A stretch of 64,000 nucleotides of DNA, from NCBI GenBank assembly GCA_036872755.1, contig JAVHNS010000018.1, positions 62,001 through 126,000 on the forward strand, read 5' to 3'. The position numbers and the translations under genes were made by a program. The notes under the pieces were generated by a model, which was not told the DNA's origin, did no database searches, and worked only from the letters and a program-made list of their open reading frames with translations. This DNA comes from Orbilia blumenaviensis (Eukaryota > Ascomycota > Orbiliomycetes > Orbiliales > Orbiliaceae). Of the stretch, positions 24,368-36,333 are shown in pieces (position 1 is the stretch's first letter; the number at the start of each line of letters is the position of its first letter).

Positions 24368-25438
24368 CTATTTCTCTCCCTTATTTGCAAAATATACTCT
24401 ATAAGCCCTAGCCCAGCACTCCCCGCTATCCTCATTCATCCACCTCTGGCTCTCACTTGGGTACTCCACCTGTTTTCTGAAGTAGTGCTGGTCTTGGGAA
24501 CATTCCACTACTTGTCCTGTTAATGTTGCATCATCGATGAATTTGTTATAGGCTGATACGATTGTAGAAAGCGGTGTGATGTGTTCTTCTGGGAAGAAAT
24601 CTCTTAGGTTGCCTGGGAAGATGGCGGTTGGAACGAGGGCTGGGCAGATGATGTTGACCCTAATGCCGTCGGTGATGTATGTTGATGCCACGGAGCGGGC
24701 GAAATTTATCAACTACCTCGTTTATTAGCACCTTAAAATCTTGGTATTTGTAAAAAAGATCCTTTGTATAGACTCACCGCCGCTTTGCAACCCGCATACA
24801 GCGGATTAGTTGCCATAGGATACAACCCAGCCGCACTACTCGTCAAGACCATGACGCCACCCTTCTTCTCATTCCGCCTCATATACCAACTAGCAAGCTT
24901 AACCCCCCAAACCACAGCCACAAAGTTAACATCGATAACCTTCAAAAACGGCGGTTCCGGTTCATCCTTCTCCAATTCCTCAGGTGTCTCATCGTAAATA
25001 CTCTTCTTGTCGTCAATACCCGCATTGGCAGCGAAGAAGTCTATACGGCCGTATTTTTGGTAGGTGGTTTTGAAGAGGGAGAGCTGGGAGTCCCATGATG
25101 AGACGTCGGTCTGGTGGAAGGTTGCTCCGATCTTTTTGGCAGCTTCGGGGCCGGCTTGGGGGTTTATATCAGCGATTACGACGTTCCAGCCTTTGGCGGC
25201 GAGGTCTGTGGCTATGGCGAGGCCGATGCCTGTGTTTATAATATTTATTCATTAGTAATTTATTCCATAGTTGTATGGTATACTATGAAATGCCAATGCG
25301 GGGTATGATATCCAGAGATATCGCAATATTTATATTCATAGGTATGCATGCTCGAACTCAATTGAGCACAGGATTCGAGGCGTTCAACTCACCTGAAGCG
25401 CCGCCAGTGATAATCGCGACTTGAGCTGAAGAAGCCAT
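24368..25438 (-). CDS. short-chain dehydrogenase/reductase
   Basis: Exons 25438-25393, 25229-24778 and 24712-24368 give 280 aa; the first intron (163 nt) is long for this window. The classical SDR pattern is present: TGGASGIG at 11-18 for dinucleotide binding (Gly split by intron 1), AANAG, Ser in LTSSAAGL, and Y160-A-G-C-K164 as catalytic Tyr/Lys. The acidic residue in VVIADINP after strand 2 suggests an NAD preference. The family includes 15-hydroxyprostaglandin-dehydrogenase-like enzymes that oxidise secondary alcohols; the substrate here is unknown. It is divergent from a second SDR 554 bases away, so the two may share a promoter. Confidence 0.93.
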
Positions 25439-25992
25439 CATCAAAAAAATTATATAAAAAAGAGAACTCTAGTTTAAATCGTTTTAGCTACTCCCAGCTC
25501 AAGATAAGTGACTTTCGCCCGAAACTTTTAGTAAAACAAAAACACTTCGTCCGTGTCCTGGCCTGGTTATAAATACAAAAGGTGGAGTGTTGGGGGAAAT
25601 GCGTTGCGTTATAGTTCGAACCTGCAGGGGATTGTCCGAAGCTTCGGCCCGCCCCCATTCGCGACGTCTCGGATCCACTTCACGGCTTCACTATCTACAG
25701 TCTACCCGGGGTCTAACTAGAGGTTAAGATTACATAACCATATGGAGGGATTTGCTGCGCTGATTACATTGTATTAGCTTCATCCATGGCATCGGTGATG
25801 GTCGAGATTTTGATACCATGCGCCGCGCATGCCCATGAACCTTGAAAACCGTAGATGTCAAGGTTAAACCAATGCCGGCTGATGCCGCTATAGCCATGAC
25901 GCCCCCCGCAACCTCGAACCTCACAACGGCCAAGCTCAATCGATAAAGACCAGCATCAGCCAGTATAACCTCGCCGGATCAAGACTAATTCC
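25439..25992. other. shared divergent promoter between two SDR genes
   Basis: 554 bases between two divergently transcribed dehydrogenase genes. It contains a GC-rich patch (25640-25680) and no supported coding sequence. Joint regulation is an inference from the arrangement. Confidence 0.5.
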
Positions 25993-26811
25993 ATGCCGGA
26001 TGCGATGAACTACCTCATCACGGGCGCCGCTCGAGGCATCGGCCGTGGTCTAACCCGCCACCTCCTCTCCAACGGCCACCGCGTCTTCCTCATCGACTCC
26101 AACCTCACAGAACTCACAAATACATCCACCCTCCTCCAAAAATCCGGGTACAATCAATCCAACTTTCAAATCTCACATACCGACCTTTCAGACCGTGGTT
26201 CTATCGTCTTGGCGGTATCCGCTGCAAAGGAATTTTTCACAGGCCGTTTGGACGTTCTTATCAACAATGCCTTTCCTACGCCTCATACCTGGTCGAATTC
26301 TGCGTCTATGGACTCTACAAATGTGGATATTATGGCAGAATGGGATCGGAAGCTCGCAGTTGGACTGACAGCCCCGTTCTTTTTAAGTCGTCTGTGTATA
26401 CCCCTCTTGACGTCTTCACCTTCACAACCGGGCACAATTATCAATATCTCCTCAACCCGCGCTCATCAGTCAGAGTTAAATCATGAAGTGTATTCCGCTG
26501 TGAAAGCCGGGTTGATAGGTTTGACACAGTCGATGTCCGTATCCCTGGGACAGAAGTATAAGATCCGCGTCAACGCCATATCACCTGGCTGGGTCCATGT
26601 TGAAGATGAGAACGCAGCTGGTGACGCCGAGGGGAGGAAATGGGAGGATGGGCTGACGGAGCAGGATCACGAATGGCATTCGGCCGGAAGAGTAGGGAAA
26701 GTCGAGGATATCGCCAAAGCGGTTGAGTTTTTGGTAACCGCTGGATTTGTGACTGGTACGGAGATGGTAGTCGATGGTGGGGTAAGTAAGAAGATGGTAT
26801 ATCCGGAGTAA
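25993..26811 (+). CDS. short-chain dehydrogenase/reductase
   Basis: An intronless frame of 272 aa. TGAARGIG at 10-17 forms the nucleotide-binding turn, and the acidic residue in VFLIDSN suggests NAD(H). NNAF stands for the usual NNAG. The catalytic residues are S153 (NISSTRA), Y167 and K171 (YSAVK). VNAISPGWV and the C-terminal VTAGFVTGTEMVVDGGVS are typical of classical SDRs of this length. The protein is cytosolic by default (no signal peptide). It is not a close copy of the neighbouring divergent SDR, so the pair did not arise by recent duplication. Substrate unknown. Confidence 0.93.
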   Translation: MPDAMNYLITGAARGIGRGLTRHLLSNGHRVFLIDSNLTELTNTSTLLQKSGYNQSNFQISHTDLSDRGSIVLAVSAAKEFFTGRLDVLINNAFPTPHTWSNSASMDSTNVDIMAEWDRKLAVGLTAPFFLSRLCIPLLTSSPSQPGTIINISSTRAHQSELNHEVYSAVKAGLIGLTQSMSVSLGQKYKIRVNAISPGWVHVEDENAAGDAEGRKWEDGLTEQDHEWHSAGRVGKVEDIAKAVEFLVTAGFVTGTEMVVDGGVSKKMVYPE

Positions 26812-27443
26812 TAAAAAAAACCCATCGGCTGCACTCCTAAACCCCATAGAGCCGACGTCCTTGGAATGCCTCACGCGACAAAAATCCGACAAAATAATAG
26901 GGGGGTGACAAAGCACGCTTTAAGCTGGTATATATGGTGTATCGTGATAGTAAATACACGCTGCGCTTTCATATCGATATATATACTCTTGTCTTTGTCT
27001 TTGTGTGTGTGTGTTCGTTGGTTGGTTGCCTTGCGCCATAAACGCCTTATTCCTGATATACATGGGGTATTGCTTTTTTTTTTGCCGATGCTTTCATGAT
27101 AAAAATCGCAATTAAATGAGAGTGAAAAAAAGAAGGAGAGTAAAAGAGAAATAAAAGATAGAAGGGAGGTGGGTAAGAAGACTAAACAATCCGGCCGTGA
27201 TAGTGTTCCCCAAACTACTTACCTTTAGTAGTAGCCGATGCAAATTGATGATTTATAGATAGATGTTTTTTTTCTCTTTCTATCAGTGATATCAAGAAAT
27301 AAAGATGAACCTATGAGGGTTCAGTTAGCTACCAATTATCAAGCTAACCACAAACAGGGGGGTAAGAGAATAGTATAGAGCACGTTGAACATACCCAGCA
27401 GGCCTCTCCAGCACTTACCTCTGCATTCAGAATAAACTGTGTT
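26812..27443. other. convergent intergenic region, no gene seen
   Basis: Between the 3' ends of the SDR and zinc-finger genes. It has simple-sequence runs (TGTGTGTGTG near 27003, a T10 run near 27073, purine-rich 27120-27170) and no coding signal. Confidence 0.5.
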
Positions 27444-28972
27444 TCAAGCAGCGGCTTTGATTTCCTCCTCAAGCTGCAACTTCCAGGCTTCAGCGGCTGC
27501 CTCTCTCAAAAACTCCTCATTCGGACGACTACTATCCTCTTTATCCCCAGAGTCACTAGCTCCGTCTGACAACGGCGGCGAAAACAATTGTTGTTCCGCA
27601 TGCGTAAACATCCTAAGCGTGTCCTCTGCCGTCTCATCGTCATCCTCAAGCTGGGCCTCGAACTCTGGATCTGTAAGAATAGGATCCATATCAAATCCCG
27701 GAAAAATGGACGTAGGAACTGATATTGCAGGTTTAGTCAGGGCGTTCGCCGCAGCTACTGTTGTCACCGTTGAGGTCGAAGGAGTCAGCGTCGTAGGTGA
27801 GATTGCCGTACTGCTAGTGGCGCTGGAACTAGCAGTACTCCCCCTTCCGAACATTGGGGCTACCGGAGCAACACTTGCGGGAGAAGTGAGAGTTTGATCG
27901 AGTACTCGAAGTTTAGTGGGCCTGGAGTCGAGATCCTCGGCATCTGAGGAAGCTCGTCGTTTACCCGACTTTGGAGTCGCCGGGGACGCGATTTCATCAA
28001 AGATGTTCGGGAGGCCCTGAATAATAGCGCTTTCAAGCGCCTCTTCTGCCGTTTTCTTTGCAGCTGCAGCATCAATCGTCGGGGTCGAGATGGACAGTCT
28101 CCGCTCAGAAGACGGAGTCGTAGAAGAGACGGTCCCAGAGTCCTGAGCATCCTGGACGATTCAAATATCCCCTTTAGTATACCAACAGAATACTCCCTTG
28201 GAGAGCTGGTCTCGTAAAAACAGCGAGAGAGTGGAGGAGGAGGAGAGAAGAAAGCTATATACCGAAGACTGAGATTCGCGACGAGGTTCATATTTGCGAG
28301 CTTTCCGAGAGGTCATCCGCGTGGTTGGTTTACGTTCAAAGTGGATCATACGTTCATGCCGCACGACGAGATCCCTGGTCGATTTTTAAGACAAGCAAGA
28401 GCGGGTAATAACTCGTTAGCCATGTTTCCCGCTATGACGTCCCCCCATGGAGGCCCGTCCGTTCTCGATCGGAAGCTCATCCAACGGCAGGACTTACTTT
28501 CTCGAAAACATGCAGGAGCACACGGAGCATCCAAACGGTTTCTCTTGCGTATCTGCAGGCCACCAAATCCCACCACAGGTTATTAGCCCCATTCGTCCCT
28601 CAACCCATCCAAATCCAGATCAAGATCCATCGTGCGAATATCCTCCCCCACCTAGCCACAGCTGCCCCGCCGTTGCGTATGCGTATGTCTTTGTGTGGTT
28701 CTTTTTTTTTTTTATTTTTTTAAAAAAAAAAAAAATTTATTCTTTTACTTGATCTTAATAAAAAAATGAAAAAGAGAGAAGCCACGCAGACACACGCAGA
28801 CACAAGGTTCCAGGATCCAGCATTTGATGATGTGAGAGGGGAGAGAGAACAGAAAAAATTACTCACGACTCCTCTCATGTCTAGCGAGATGCTCAGACCG
28901 CTTGAACACTGACTGACAGAACCTGCAGGTGTAAGTCCTCGGAGGTTTGGGTACTCTGGGTGACTTTGTCAT
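27444..28972 (-). CDS. two-finger C2H2 transcription regulator, short form
   Basis: Four exons (28972-28867, 28552-28498, 28374-28263, 28151-27444) make 326 aa; the finger region is invisible without splicing. Finger 1 is C16-x2-C19-x12-H32-x3-H36 (KRSEHLARHERSH), and finger 2 is C44-x2-C47-x12-H60-x4-H65 (FSRKDLVVRHERMIH), joined by a TQEKPF linker. This N-terminal pair is the Msn2/Adr1-like type found in fungal regulators that bind CCCCT-like sites. A basic patch follows, then Ser/Thr/Pro-rich sequence, a possible nuclear signal (SGKRRASS) and an acidic tail (QLEDDDETAEDTL). Many relatives carry a long fungal-specific middle-homology domain; none is seen here. Intron 1 is 314 nt with a large A/T inverted tract. 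The neighbouring SDRs and MFS gene are possible targets. Confidence 0.85.
28702..28740. repeat. T-run/A-run inverted homopolymer in an intron
   Basis: T12-A-T7 is followed directly by A14 and then T3, a near-perfect inverted repeat able to form an A/T hairpin. It sits inside the 314-nt first intron of the C2H2 gene. Confidence 0.8.
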
Positions 28973-29677
28973 TATTTCGGAGTATATAATAAAACCGTAT
29001 AGATCGAGTTGCAGGTTGGGGGGAGGTTAAGTTATCGAGATTAAGTTGCAATGACGTCGGGAAGCTGTTGAAATTTTCAATGTTTTTTTTAATTTTTAAT
29101 TTTTTTTATGTGGTTTGGGTTTTGCGGGCACAGCGAAAAGCTCTAATCTTATCGAAGGTGGAGGATTTTAGCTGGGAAACCTTTTGGAGGGGTGAAGAGC
29201 TCTAAATTGGGCAGCCGGGTTTAGTCAGAGCTACTCTGGTGGAAATCCAACAGGGTCAACACAGAATGTCGCGGAACCTTCCATGGGTGGCTAGTTCTCG
29301 AGTTTGTGAGGAATCCGGACTATAACTGCTATATGGGCTGCTATATTGTCCCTATGACGAATATAAGGCTGCTGTTTAGTATTAATATCTCCCGAGCCTC
29401 TAGATAATCTTCCTGGAAGATCAGGATCCGTTTTAGTTTTATTTCTTACTAGCATTATAATTTAACAATTACAAGGCGCCGCAATAGCTCGCAGACGTCT
29501 AACCCTGGAAGAGCAGGATGACTCGCTGGCAGCCCGCGGAGCTGGTGTAGATATAAGTTAGTTCATTGCAATCGTCCGCTATATTAACTATGTACAGATT
29601 ATCTTTATGCTCTATTATCATTATGTAAGTGACCAGTAGCTATATATAATACATATCAAGTCGTGATTAGTCAAATT
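28973..29677. other. intergenic region upstream of the C2H2 gene
   Basis: 705 bases with the promoter of the zinc-finger gene and the 3' flank of the transporter gene. T-rich runs near 29080-29110; no coding frame. Confidence 0.5.
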
Positions 29678-31222
29678 TTACTCCTTCTTTCTCTCAAATT
29701 TCACATCATCTAGAGCCCTCTCCACTCGGTCCTCCTCCCCGCTAACCGGCTTCCCCTCCTCCACCATATCCTTCATAAACATTTTCGCCACCACGAAAAG
29801 TGCCGTACCCGCAGCAACTAACCCTCCACAAAGCCACTGAGCACCTTTAAATTTCCCATTAGGAATATCAATCAACGTCCCTGCGATCGGATTCCCCGTC
29901 AACAACCCTGTCGCTGCAAATGTAAATGCCATCCCTAGTCTCGTCCCCATCTCGCTTTGTTTCCCACCTACGCTGGCTATCGTTGTAGGTGGCAAGCTTA
30001 CTGCCGTACCTGATAGGAAACCGTATAATATTGCGAATACTATTGTTGACGGCGCGGTTTTCATCCCAAGCCATGCGAATCCCATGACTGCTGTTCCAGC
30101 CGCGGAGGGAATCATGGTGTTTATTGGTCCTATCCTATCTGCTACTATGGTAGGTATCGTCCGACCAAATACCGATGCGACATTCATGATTGTGAGTAGT
30201 TGGTATGAAAGCCCTTTATCGAGTCCAATATACTCGGCAGCGTAGGCTTGGATGTAGAAATATGGGATATAAAGTCCCATGAACATGGTCATTACCGCTA
30301 TTGCAGTGAATGTAAACGCCGGATCCTTGAGAGCGCTGGGGAGGAACAAACTCCTGGGTCCGGAGGGATACTGTAGTGGTTCCAGGATGCTGATGGAGCC
30401 GACAACCAGCACAAACGTCATGAATCCGAGCACTCGGGTCGCCCAGCCAAAACCGATGCTGTCAACCATAGACCGAAATGCTACGGAATAAACAATTCCT
30501 CCGATGCTGCCCCCCGTCGACCCCAGCCCGTTCGCAAAGCTCCTTTTGGTAGTGAAATATCCGACTATAATGGCTACTGATGGGGTGAACAGACACCCCG
30601 TGCCAAGGCCGATACATATCCCCTGTGATAACAGTACCTGCCAATAAGTCTTCGATATACTAGTCATCATGATCCCTAGCACTACCAGAAAAGTGCCTGT
30701 GCAAGCGAGCGGTTTAAAATACCCTTTATCATATAATGGGCCGGTGAGTACGCCGATAAACATGAGCAAAAATGCTTGGACAGAGCCTATCCATGATATG
30801 CTTGACGCCGGGGTCCCCTTTAGAAGTTCTGTTGCGTAATAATTCTGGTAGACGCCGAAGGAATTGACGAAGCCCTACGTGTATACACATGTATTTATCA
30901 ATCAAATAAATCCTTTCATAGGTATATACCATAGCCCACAGGGACAAGACAAGCTTCTACCAAGCCTACTGCCAACCCACAACCCCGGACCACACTCACT
31001 CACCCAGCTCGCAAAGAACAAAAAGAAGGACCCAAACACCTGGGTCCAGGCCTTCACGCCACCGTTGGGTGGTACGGGTGCATCCGCCGTATCGGCGACT
31101 CCGGAATTGGCATTCTCGGTATCAGTTGTCGACCTGGGTGCTACGTATACTTCCCCGGGAGAACGTAGTTCCTTGTCGATATCGATGTCGCCAAGAGATG
31201 TTGAGGTACTAACGGTCGGCAT
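29678..31222 (-). CDS. MFS transporter, monocarboxylate-porter-like
   Basis: Two exons, 31222-31004 and 30874-29678, give 471 aa; the intron lies just after the first membrane helix starts (FFLFFASW, then GFVNSFGVYQNYY). A 55-residue polar N-terminus precedes about 12 hydrophobic segments. PPNGGVKAW at the start of helix 1 and GFVNSFGVYQNYY are hallmarks of the fungal MCT-like family (MCH-type), with a loop motif GPLYDKGYFKP between helices 2 and 3. The C-terminus is charged and cytosolic (VERALDDVKFERKKE). Such proteins move monocarboxylates, riboflavin or secondary metabolites by proton-coupled transport. The cargo is unknown. Its position next to a C2H2 regulator and SDR genes would fit export of their product. 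Confidence 0.92.
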
Positions 31223-33905
31223 TGTTTGCTTTAAAAAGGCAAAGCAATTGGGGAGTGGGTGATGCCGAGAACGTTAACGATGCTGAAGTCGAACAGAGTG
31301 CGCTCGGCTACTCGTTGAAGATGATATCATCGACGAAAAATTGAAACGAAACAAGGCAAAGATATATGCAGAAATATCGTAGAAATATCATAGAAACAAA
31401 AATATAAAGAGGAAGAAGGAGAGAAAAGACCAAATAATCCGGCCGGAGCCCGGCAGTGTCTTAAATCCATTAGCTAAGATATAGCTAAGTCGCAATAATT
31501 AGCCAGCCAGCTTCGAACTTCCCTATCGTAGAAAATCAAGATACCCGGTTCGCACGCAATATTAATCTTCAGATCACAATTACTCTTTGTCATAATTCGC
31601 AGGAAAAATATACACCAGGCATATACGAATAATTCTTAGCTAACAAAAAAGAGAAAAAAGGTTCCAACGGGCTCGCTCGATCGAGCACCAATGGATGACT
31701 CCAACAAGAAGCGGGCCGGTGGACACAGCATATTTCTGCCTCGGTAGGGAGGGAGCTCGATTCAGGAAAAAAGTGAGCTTGAGCTTGAAAATCGACCACG
31801 GGCATTGCGCGACGGGAAACCCACCAATGCAACGGCTAAGCTAGCTAAGTCGCATATTTCTCCCATTTTTTTTTCTTCTTTCCGAGTGTTGTTTTGGCCA
31901 TATGGAGCCGTCCTGCACTCTTGCTGACAAATGTAAAGTGCCCGTTTTCCAACTTTCCCTTTCCCATCGTCGGTTGGAAGGTCAGATCTTGCCTGCCAGC
32001 TAGCGTATTAGCAAGGGGAGTCTGCGTGAAGTCCGGAGCCGCGGAGCGCCGTTGTGGGGATTTCTTTCGGACAAAGCCTATTCTTTCTCCTATGTTTCGT
32101 GCGAATGGTGGACCTAAAAAAAAATACAACATTCCAACACGCAGAGAATTAATATGTATGCGTCTTGCGTGGCCAGGTCACTATCACTTATCGGACAAAA
32201 GCCACAGACGCGCGCTAGAGGTTTTGGCCGGATCCTTCACTGAAAACTCGAGGACGCTAGTCCTGGTCTCTCGCGGTAGGTCCGTCCGATGGCTTACAAA
32301 GCGGTACTATACACAATATATGCAGATGTTAGACGTTAAGAGGCCAAATTGGGTTTCAAACTGTGACCCGAATACCCAATTGGCCAATCAGCTCGTGATT
32401 ATTCCGGAATATTAGCTATTTCATCGAGCTCCTACGTTTAAGGCACCAAACTGTCTTATCGATATCCTAGTCGGCGGGACGGGACATACCGGATTACTTC
32501 ATACGATATGTCGCTCTATATATCGGGCTGTCGGGGTTTGCTGCGCACATATGCATTGCATGTTCGCAGGTCCAGATTTGTTCGTCTCTCGTAGCCTCGA
32601 AGAACGGCACTGAAAGCAAAGCGTCCCTCGGCTGAGTTAGCTAGGCTATAGGCTGGGGTAATGCATTGCAAGTAATGTATTCTGATGATGCGTCTTCTGC
32701 ATGCCCTGTTTTCTTCATGCATAAGGACATAAGACTATGCATAAGGCAGCATACAAATCCCGACGCTTTGGGGGGTTCATAGGTCAATTACGGTCAACTT
32801 CTGCCAATTAGACTCATAATATAGGCTTGGGCTTCGGGCGGTCTCGGCTCGCTAGGGAGCCTCACACGACATCAATACTTCAGAACTCTAATTAACCTAG
32901 AGACTTTCTCGGGTCATACACCCAGACTTCTGCCACCCACGGTCTTCTTCTGGTCACTGTTAACATGTTTGGATTCCAGTCAGCACAATTAGTCATCGCA
33001 AGAGTCCTGGGAGGATTTAACAATTGCATGATGATACAGTGTGTTTAGATCACTACTAGATCGACCCCGCTAGTACCTGTTAAATTCGACTTCGTTAACA
33101 AGATTATAAGGACTAAGGGCCATGGCCAGGCAGCATGGTCAAGGTAGCCGATCGACCGTCTAGAGTCTATGAAAAAGTATAGTTCCACGAGGTTGCGTTT
33201 CACAAAAACGGTTGTCCACGTTCCAACCAACGTGCGTCACAAAAGCCACGCTACGACCCCCCCGATTTGATAGTACTACGATGTGACGTCACTAACTTCG
33301 CACTTACTGCATAGCGCGTTATAACTCTTGCCTTATCCCAGATAGCGAACAGAACAATTGACAAAGAATCATCGGATCATCATATTGTCCGCCATATATT
33401 ATAATCAGGTCCTCGGTTATTCCAGCAGCAACAGCGGCTTACACACATTACATCTATGAGAACACAAAACAAAGGGACTCAAGCTCCCCGCCCGCCGAAA
33501 GGAAAAACCAAAAAAGGAGGAAAGTCTACTATACCAAGAAGTAGTATTTTATACAGAGTAAAGGGCTAGATGCAACCGACAAAGAGAGGATGAGAGAGCT
33601 CTTAGAGTAAAAGGAATTTCGAATAGTAAGAATCTAGGTAACCTGTCCGAACTCCACGCCAAATAACGCATATGTGCAACATTCTTTTAAGATAATGATG
33701 ACGAGTAATGATGGATATGAGACGAATTAGGACGACAGCGACCGGTGGCGGATGTGATGATGACGACGAAAATGATGACGAGAATGGTAGCCGGTATAAG
33801 GAAGGGTATCAGCATGAAGAGTGAGACCACGCCTGTGTGTATATATATCCGTCTCTTTGACCTAAAGAAAGAAATCGTAGGAGGTATATAGATAATATAG
33901 CTACG
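31223..33905. other. long intergenic region, no supported gene
   Basis: 2.7 kb. A plus-strand frame at 31894-32415 (173 codons) has no good domain, bias or context and is treated as chance. The stretch next to the transporter start is its promoter; the stretch from about 33500 is the 3' flank of the DUF5672 gene. Confidence 0.45.
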
Positions 33906-35241
33906 CTACGACTTTCCAAGCTTTCCTGGCGCGGCCAAATGGATCTCGGGACACCATTCAGAAATCTCATCAATCTTGCTGGGAGCAGCTTTGTGAACCT
34001 TATGATAGCCCATCGGCTGTTTCTGTGCCTTGATGTGAAAGTGGTATTCACAGGCGAACTCCAACGCCACTTCGTTGCTCGGTAACTTAGCACCGATCAG
34101 ATCCATATGCTTGGAATACCAGACATCCTCCCCTTCGAACTTGAATCGTGCAGCAGCGGTGTCCTTCTGGTAGTCGTTCGCATTGAGGATCCGTAATACC
34201 ATATCGCGATTCCGTAGGGATAGCCCGCCGTTATACATCCTTCCTTCGGGAGCCAATGTAGCACCGATGAAGTCCCATTCTAAGAAGTCATCAACGGTTT
34301 TATGTGCATTGCCGCAGATTATGGCGTCGGCCTGGAAGATCAGGACGTGCTTAGCAGGTGCGAGGTCCTCCCACATCCACTTGTCGGCGAGAAAGCTATT
34401 GACACCGCTCCTCGATGTCATTTCGAATCTTGTCGGAAGGAAGCGAACTTGTATACGGCCTTCGCTGAGAGCACGCGTCCATACCTTGCTGACGTTGGCG
34501 ACACCGGGTTTCAGGTAGGTATTGTAGGTTTCTTGGGAGGTATAGTAGACGATAGGCCATTCGGGACCCAGGACGCCGGAGTAGTGCATGAGTAGGGGTA
34601 CATGACGAGGGGTGAAGGAAGTGTCGGCAATGGCGGCGACCTTGTTGGAGATCTGGAACTGGCGTGAGAATTTCGGTGGTGGAGCGGCATCGTAGACTTG
34701 CTTCTGAGGTTGAGAGAGAGATTAGCCACCCCTTCACCATCCGCCATTCACCTCCAAATCACTCCCGACTTCATCCACTGCGAATGCCTTCTCTTCTCCT
34801 CTCTTCTCCTCCCCCTCTCCCTCTCTGCAGCTAGACATGTGACATGGATATATGATAAGGGTACACGACAACAGATGGGGCGAAAACACTTACCAGACTA
34901 AGGGGCTGGCTGGGGGTGAGAGTGAGCAAGCCCAGGAGGACCAGAAGGGTGGCTGCCACCAACACGTTCCTGGTGGACAACATGAGGCTCAAAAAGCCAC
35001 GACGGCGACGTCTGAAAACGAATGGGATGGCAGGAAAAGACAGTTGTCGAAGATGCATACACAGGTTCGGCGGGATTCGGAAGTAGGAAGTATATAGCTT
35101 GGAGTAGTCTTCGTCGTCGTGGTCGTCGGCGTCGTCCTCGTTCTTCTTGGTATTAACGTTGACCCCTGGCGGCGGCGGGATGTGAGGGAAGGTCGCACAT
35201 GCTGGTTCTTTAAAAGGCGGGTTTGCATTCGAGGACGCCAT
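33906..35241 (-). CDS. DUF5672 family type II membrane protein
   Basis: Exons 35241-34894 and 34703-33906 encode 381 aa; the intron is 190 nt with a GTAAGT donor and CTCAG acceptor. The N-terminal tail is Pro/Asp-rich and ends in RRRRRG. One hydrophobic segment at about 91-110 (VLVAATLLVLLGLLTL) makes a signal anchor. The catalytic-like domain has the DUF5672 pattern: HVLIFQADAIICGN, DFLEWDFIGA, YNGGLSLRNRDM, EGEDVWYSK, and near the end PMGYHKVHK. This family is structurally glycosyltransferase-like, and the topology fits a Golgi or ER lumenal enzyme. Donor and acceptor are unknown. Confidence 0.88.
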
Positions 35242-36333
35242 CAGCCAGAACCAACCAGATTCTTATTCATTCATTCACCAGCCATTGAAACGATACTTCT
35301 AGCTTCTTACGGGATTTACTACAATCTAAGTAGGCAATTACTAACCGTCCAAAGGGAAAAATCCATCAGCTGTGACAGGAATTGACCGGGCTGGACTGGA
35401 CGCATTTCGTCGGGCTGGCAGGCCAAGCCTGCGTGTCTGCCAACAAGGTTGCATCTTTCTTCTCCTTCCATCCCGCTACGCCACTTCAAGGTTAGTCGTC
35501 CATACCCACTCCGAAACCTTACCTCACTTAAGCATTTGTTTGCTAACAGCCTGCATGGGATTCATACTTATATGGGCAGGTCACTGCTGCATTCTATTCT
35601 TCGAGCTTGTGAAAAGAAAATCGGTGTTGATATCGTATCACCACATTGCACTGCTCCGGCTTCATCTAGTGACGTCCTTGCCGTCATTGAATTCCACTGA
35701 ACACCTTGGATCACACTTTCGGCATCGTTTATCCGCTCTTTCGGGCCTGAAAGTTTGGTCATTATTTTGCAAGGGCACCTCCTGGTCCCTCCCTCGCGCA
35801 TGGTAGCATCATGGAAAAACATGCATGATTCGTGGAACCACCACCAATTCCCGCTTGACTTGGCAGGCTTTCCGATCGCCTTGGCTAATCACCAGTACTG
35901 CGAAATGCACTTGTAATTTCGACTCGATCCTGTGCCTCTGGCACGCGAGGCTGATGTTAGCCCTTGATATCGCGTCGACGATTTGTTTAAATCTCAGCTG
36001 TTGTCCGAGCTCAAACCCACAGAGTTGAGGTTTCGGCGACTGGTTAATTTAATATGCAGACGTAGACCACAGCGCTTGTTCATTCCTAAATCTCAGTTAT
36101 GAAATCCTCTCGCAGGACTTCCGATATATAAACCTAACCCATCGGGGTAACAAACCCAAAAAGAAGTTTCCGCTACCGAACGTCAACATTAAGCATCGAC
36201 CACTCTTAATTCGCACCTTTCATAATCTAGGCGATGCCAATCTCCACACCTCAGTGCTCCCCACTGTCGCCAATCTCCAAGTGTCAAATTTAACGCGAGG
36301 AAATCATGCGCCAACATCCGCAAATATCTTATA
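35242..36333. other. intergenic region between divergent genes
   Basis: 1.1 kb with promoters for the DUF5672 gene (minus) and the F-box-like gene (plus). The plus-strand frame at 35372-35806 shows no recognised feature. Confidence 0.5.

Noticed and set aside
25600..25640. tRNA-like B-box word (GGTTCGAACT on the minus strand)
   Set aside because: No matching A box, acceptor stem or cloverleaf around it.
31894..32415. 173-codon plus-strand frame
   Set aside because: No domain, no codon bias like neighbouring genes, no promoter context.
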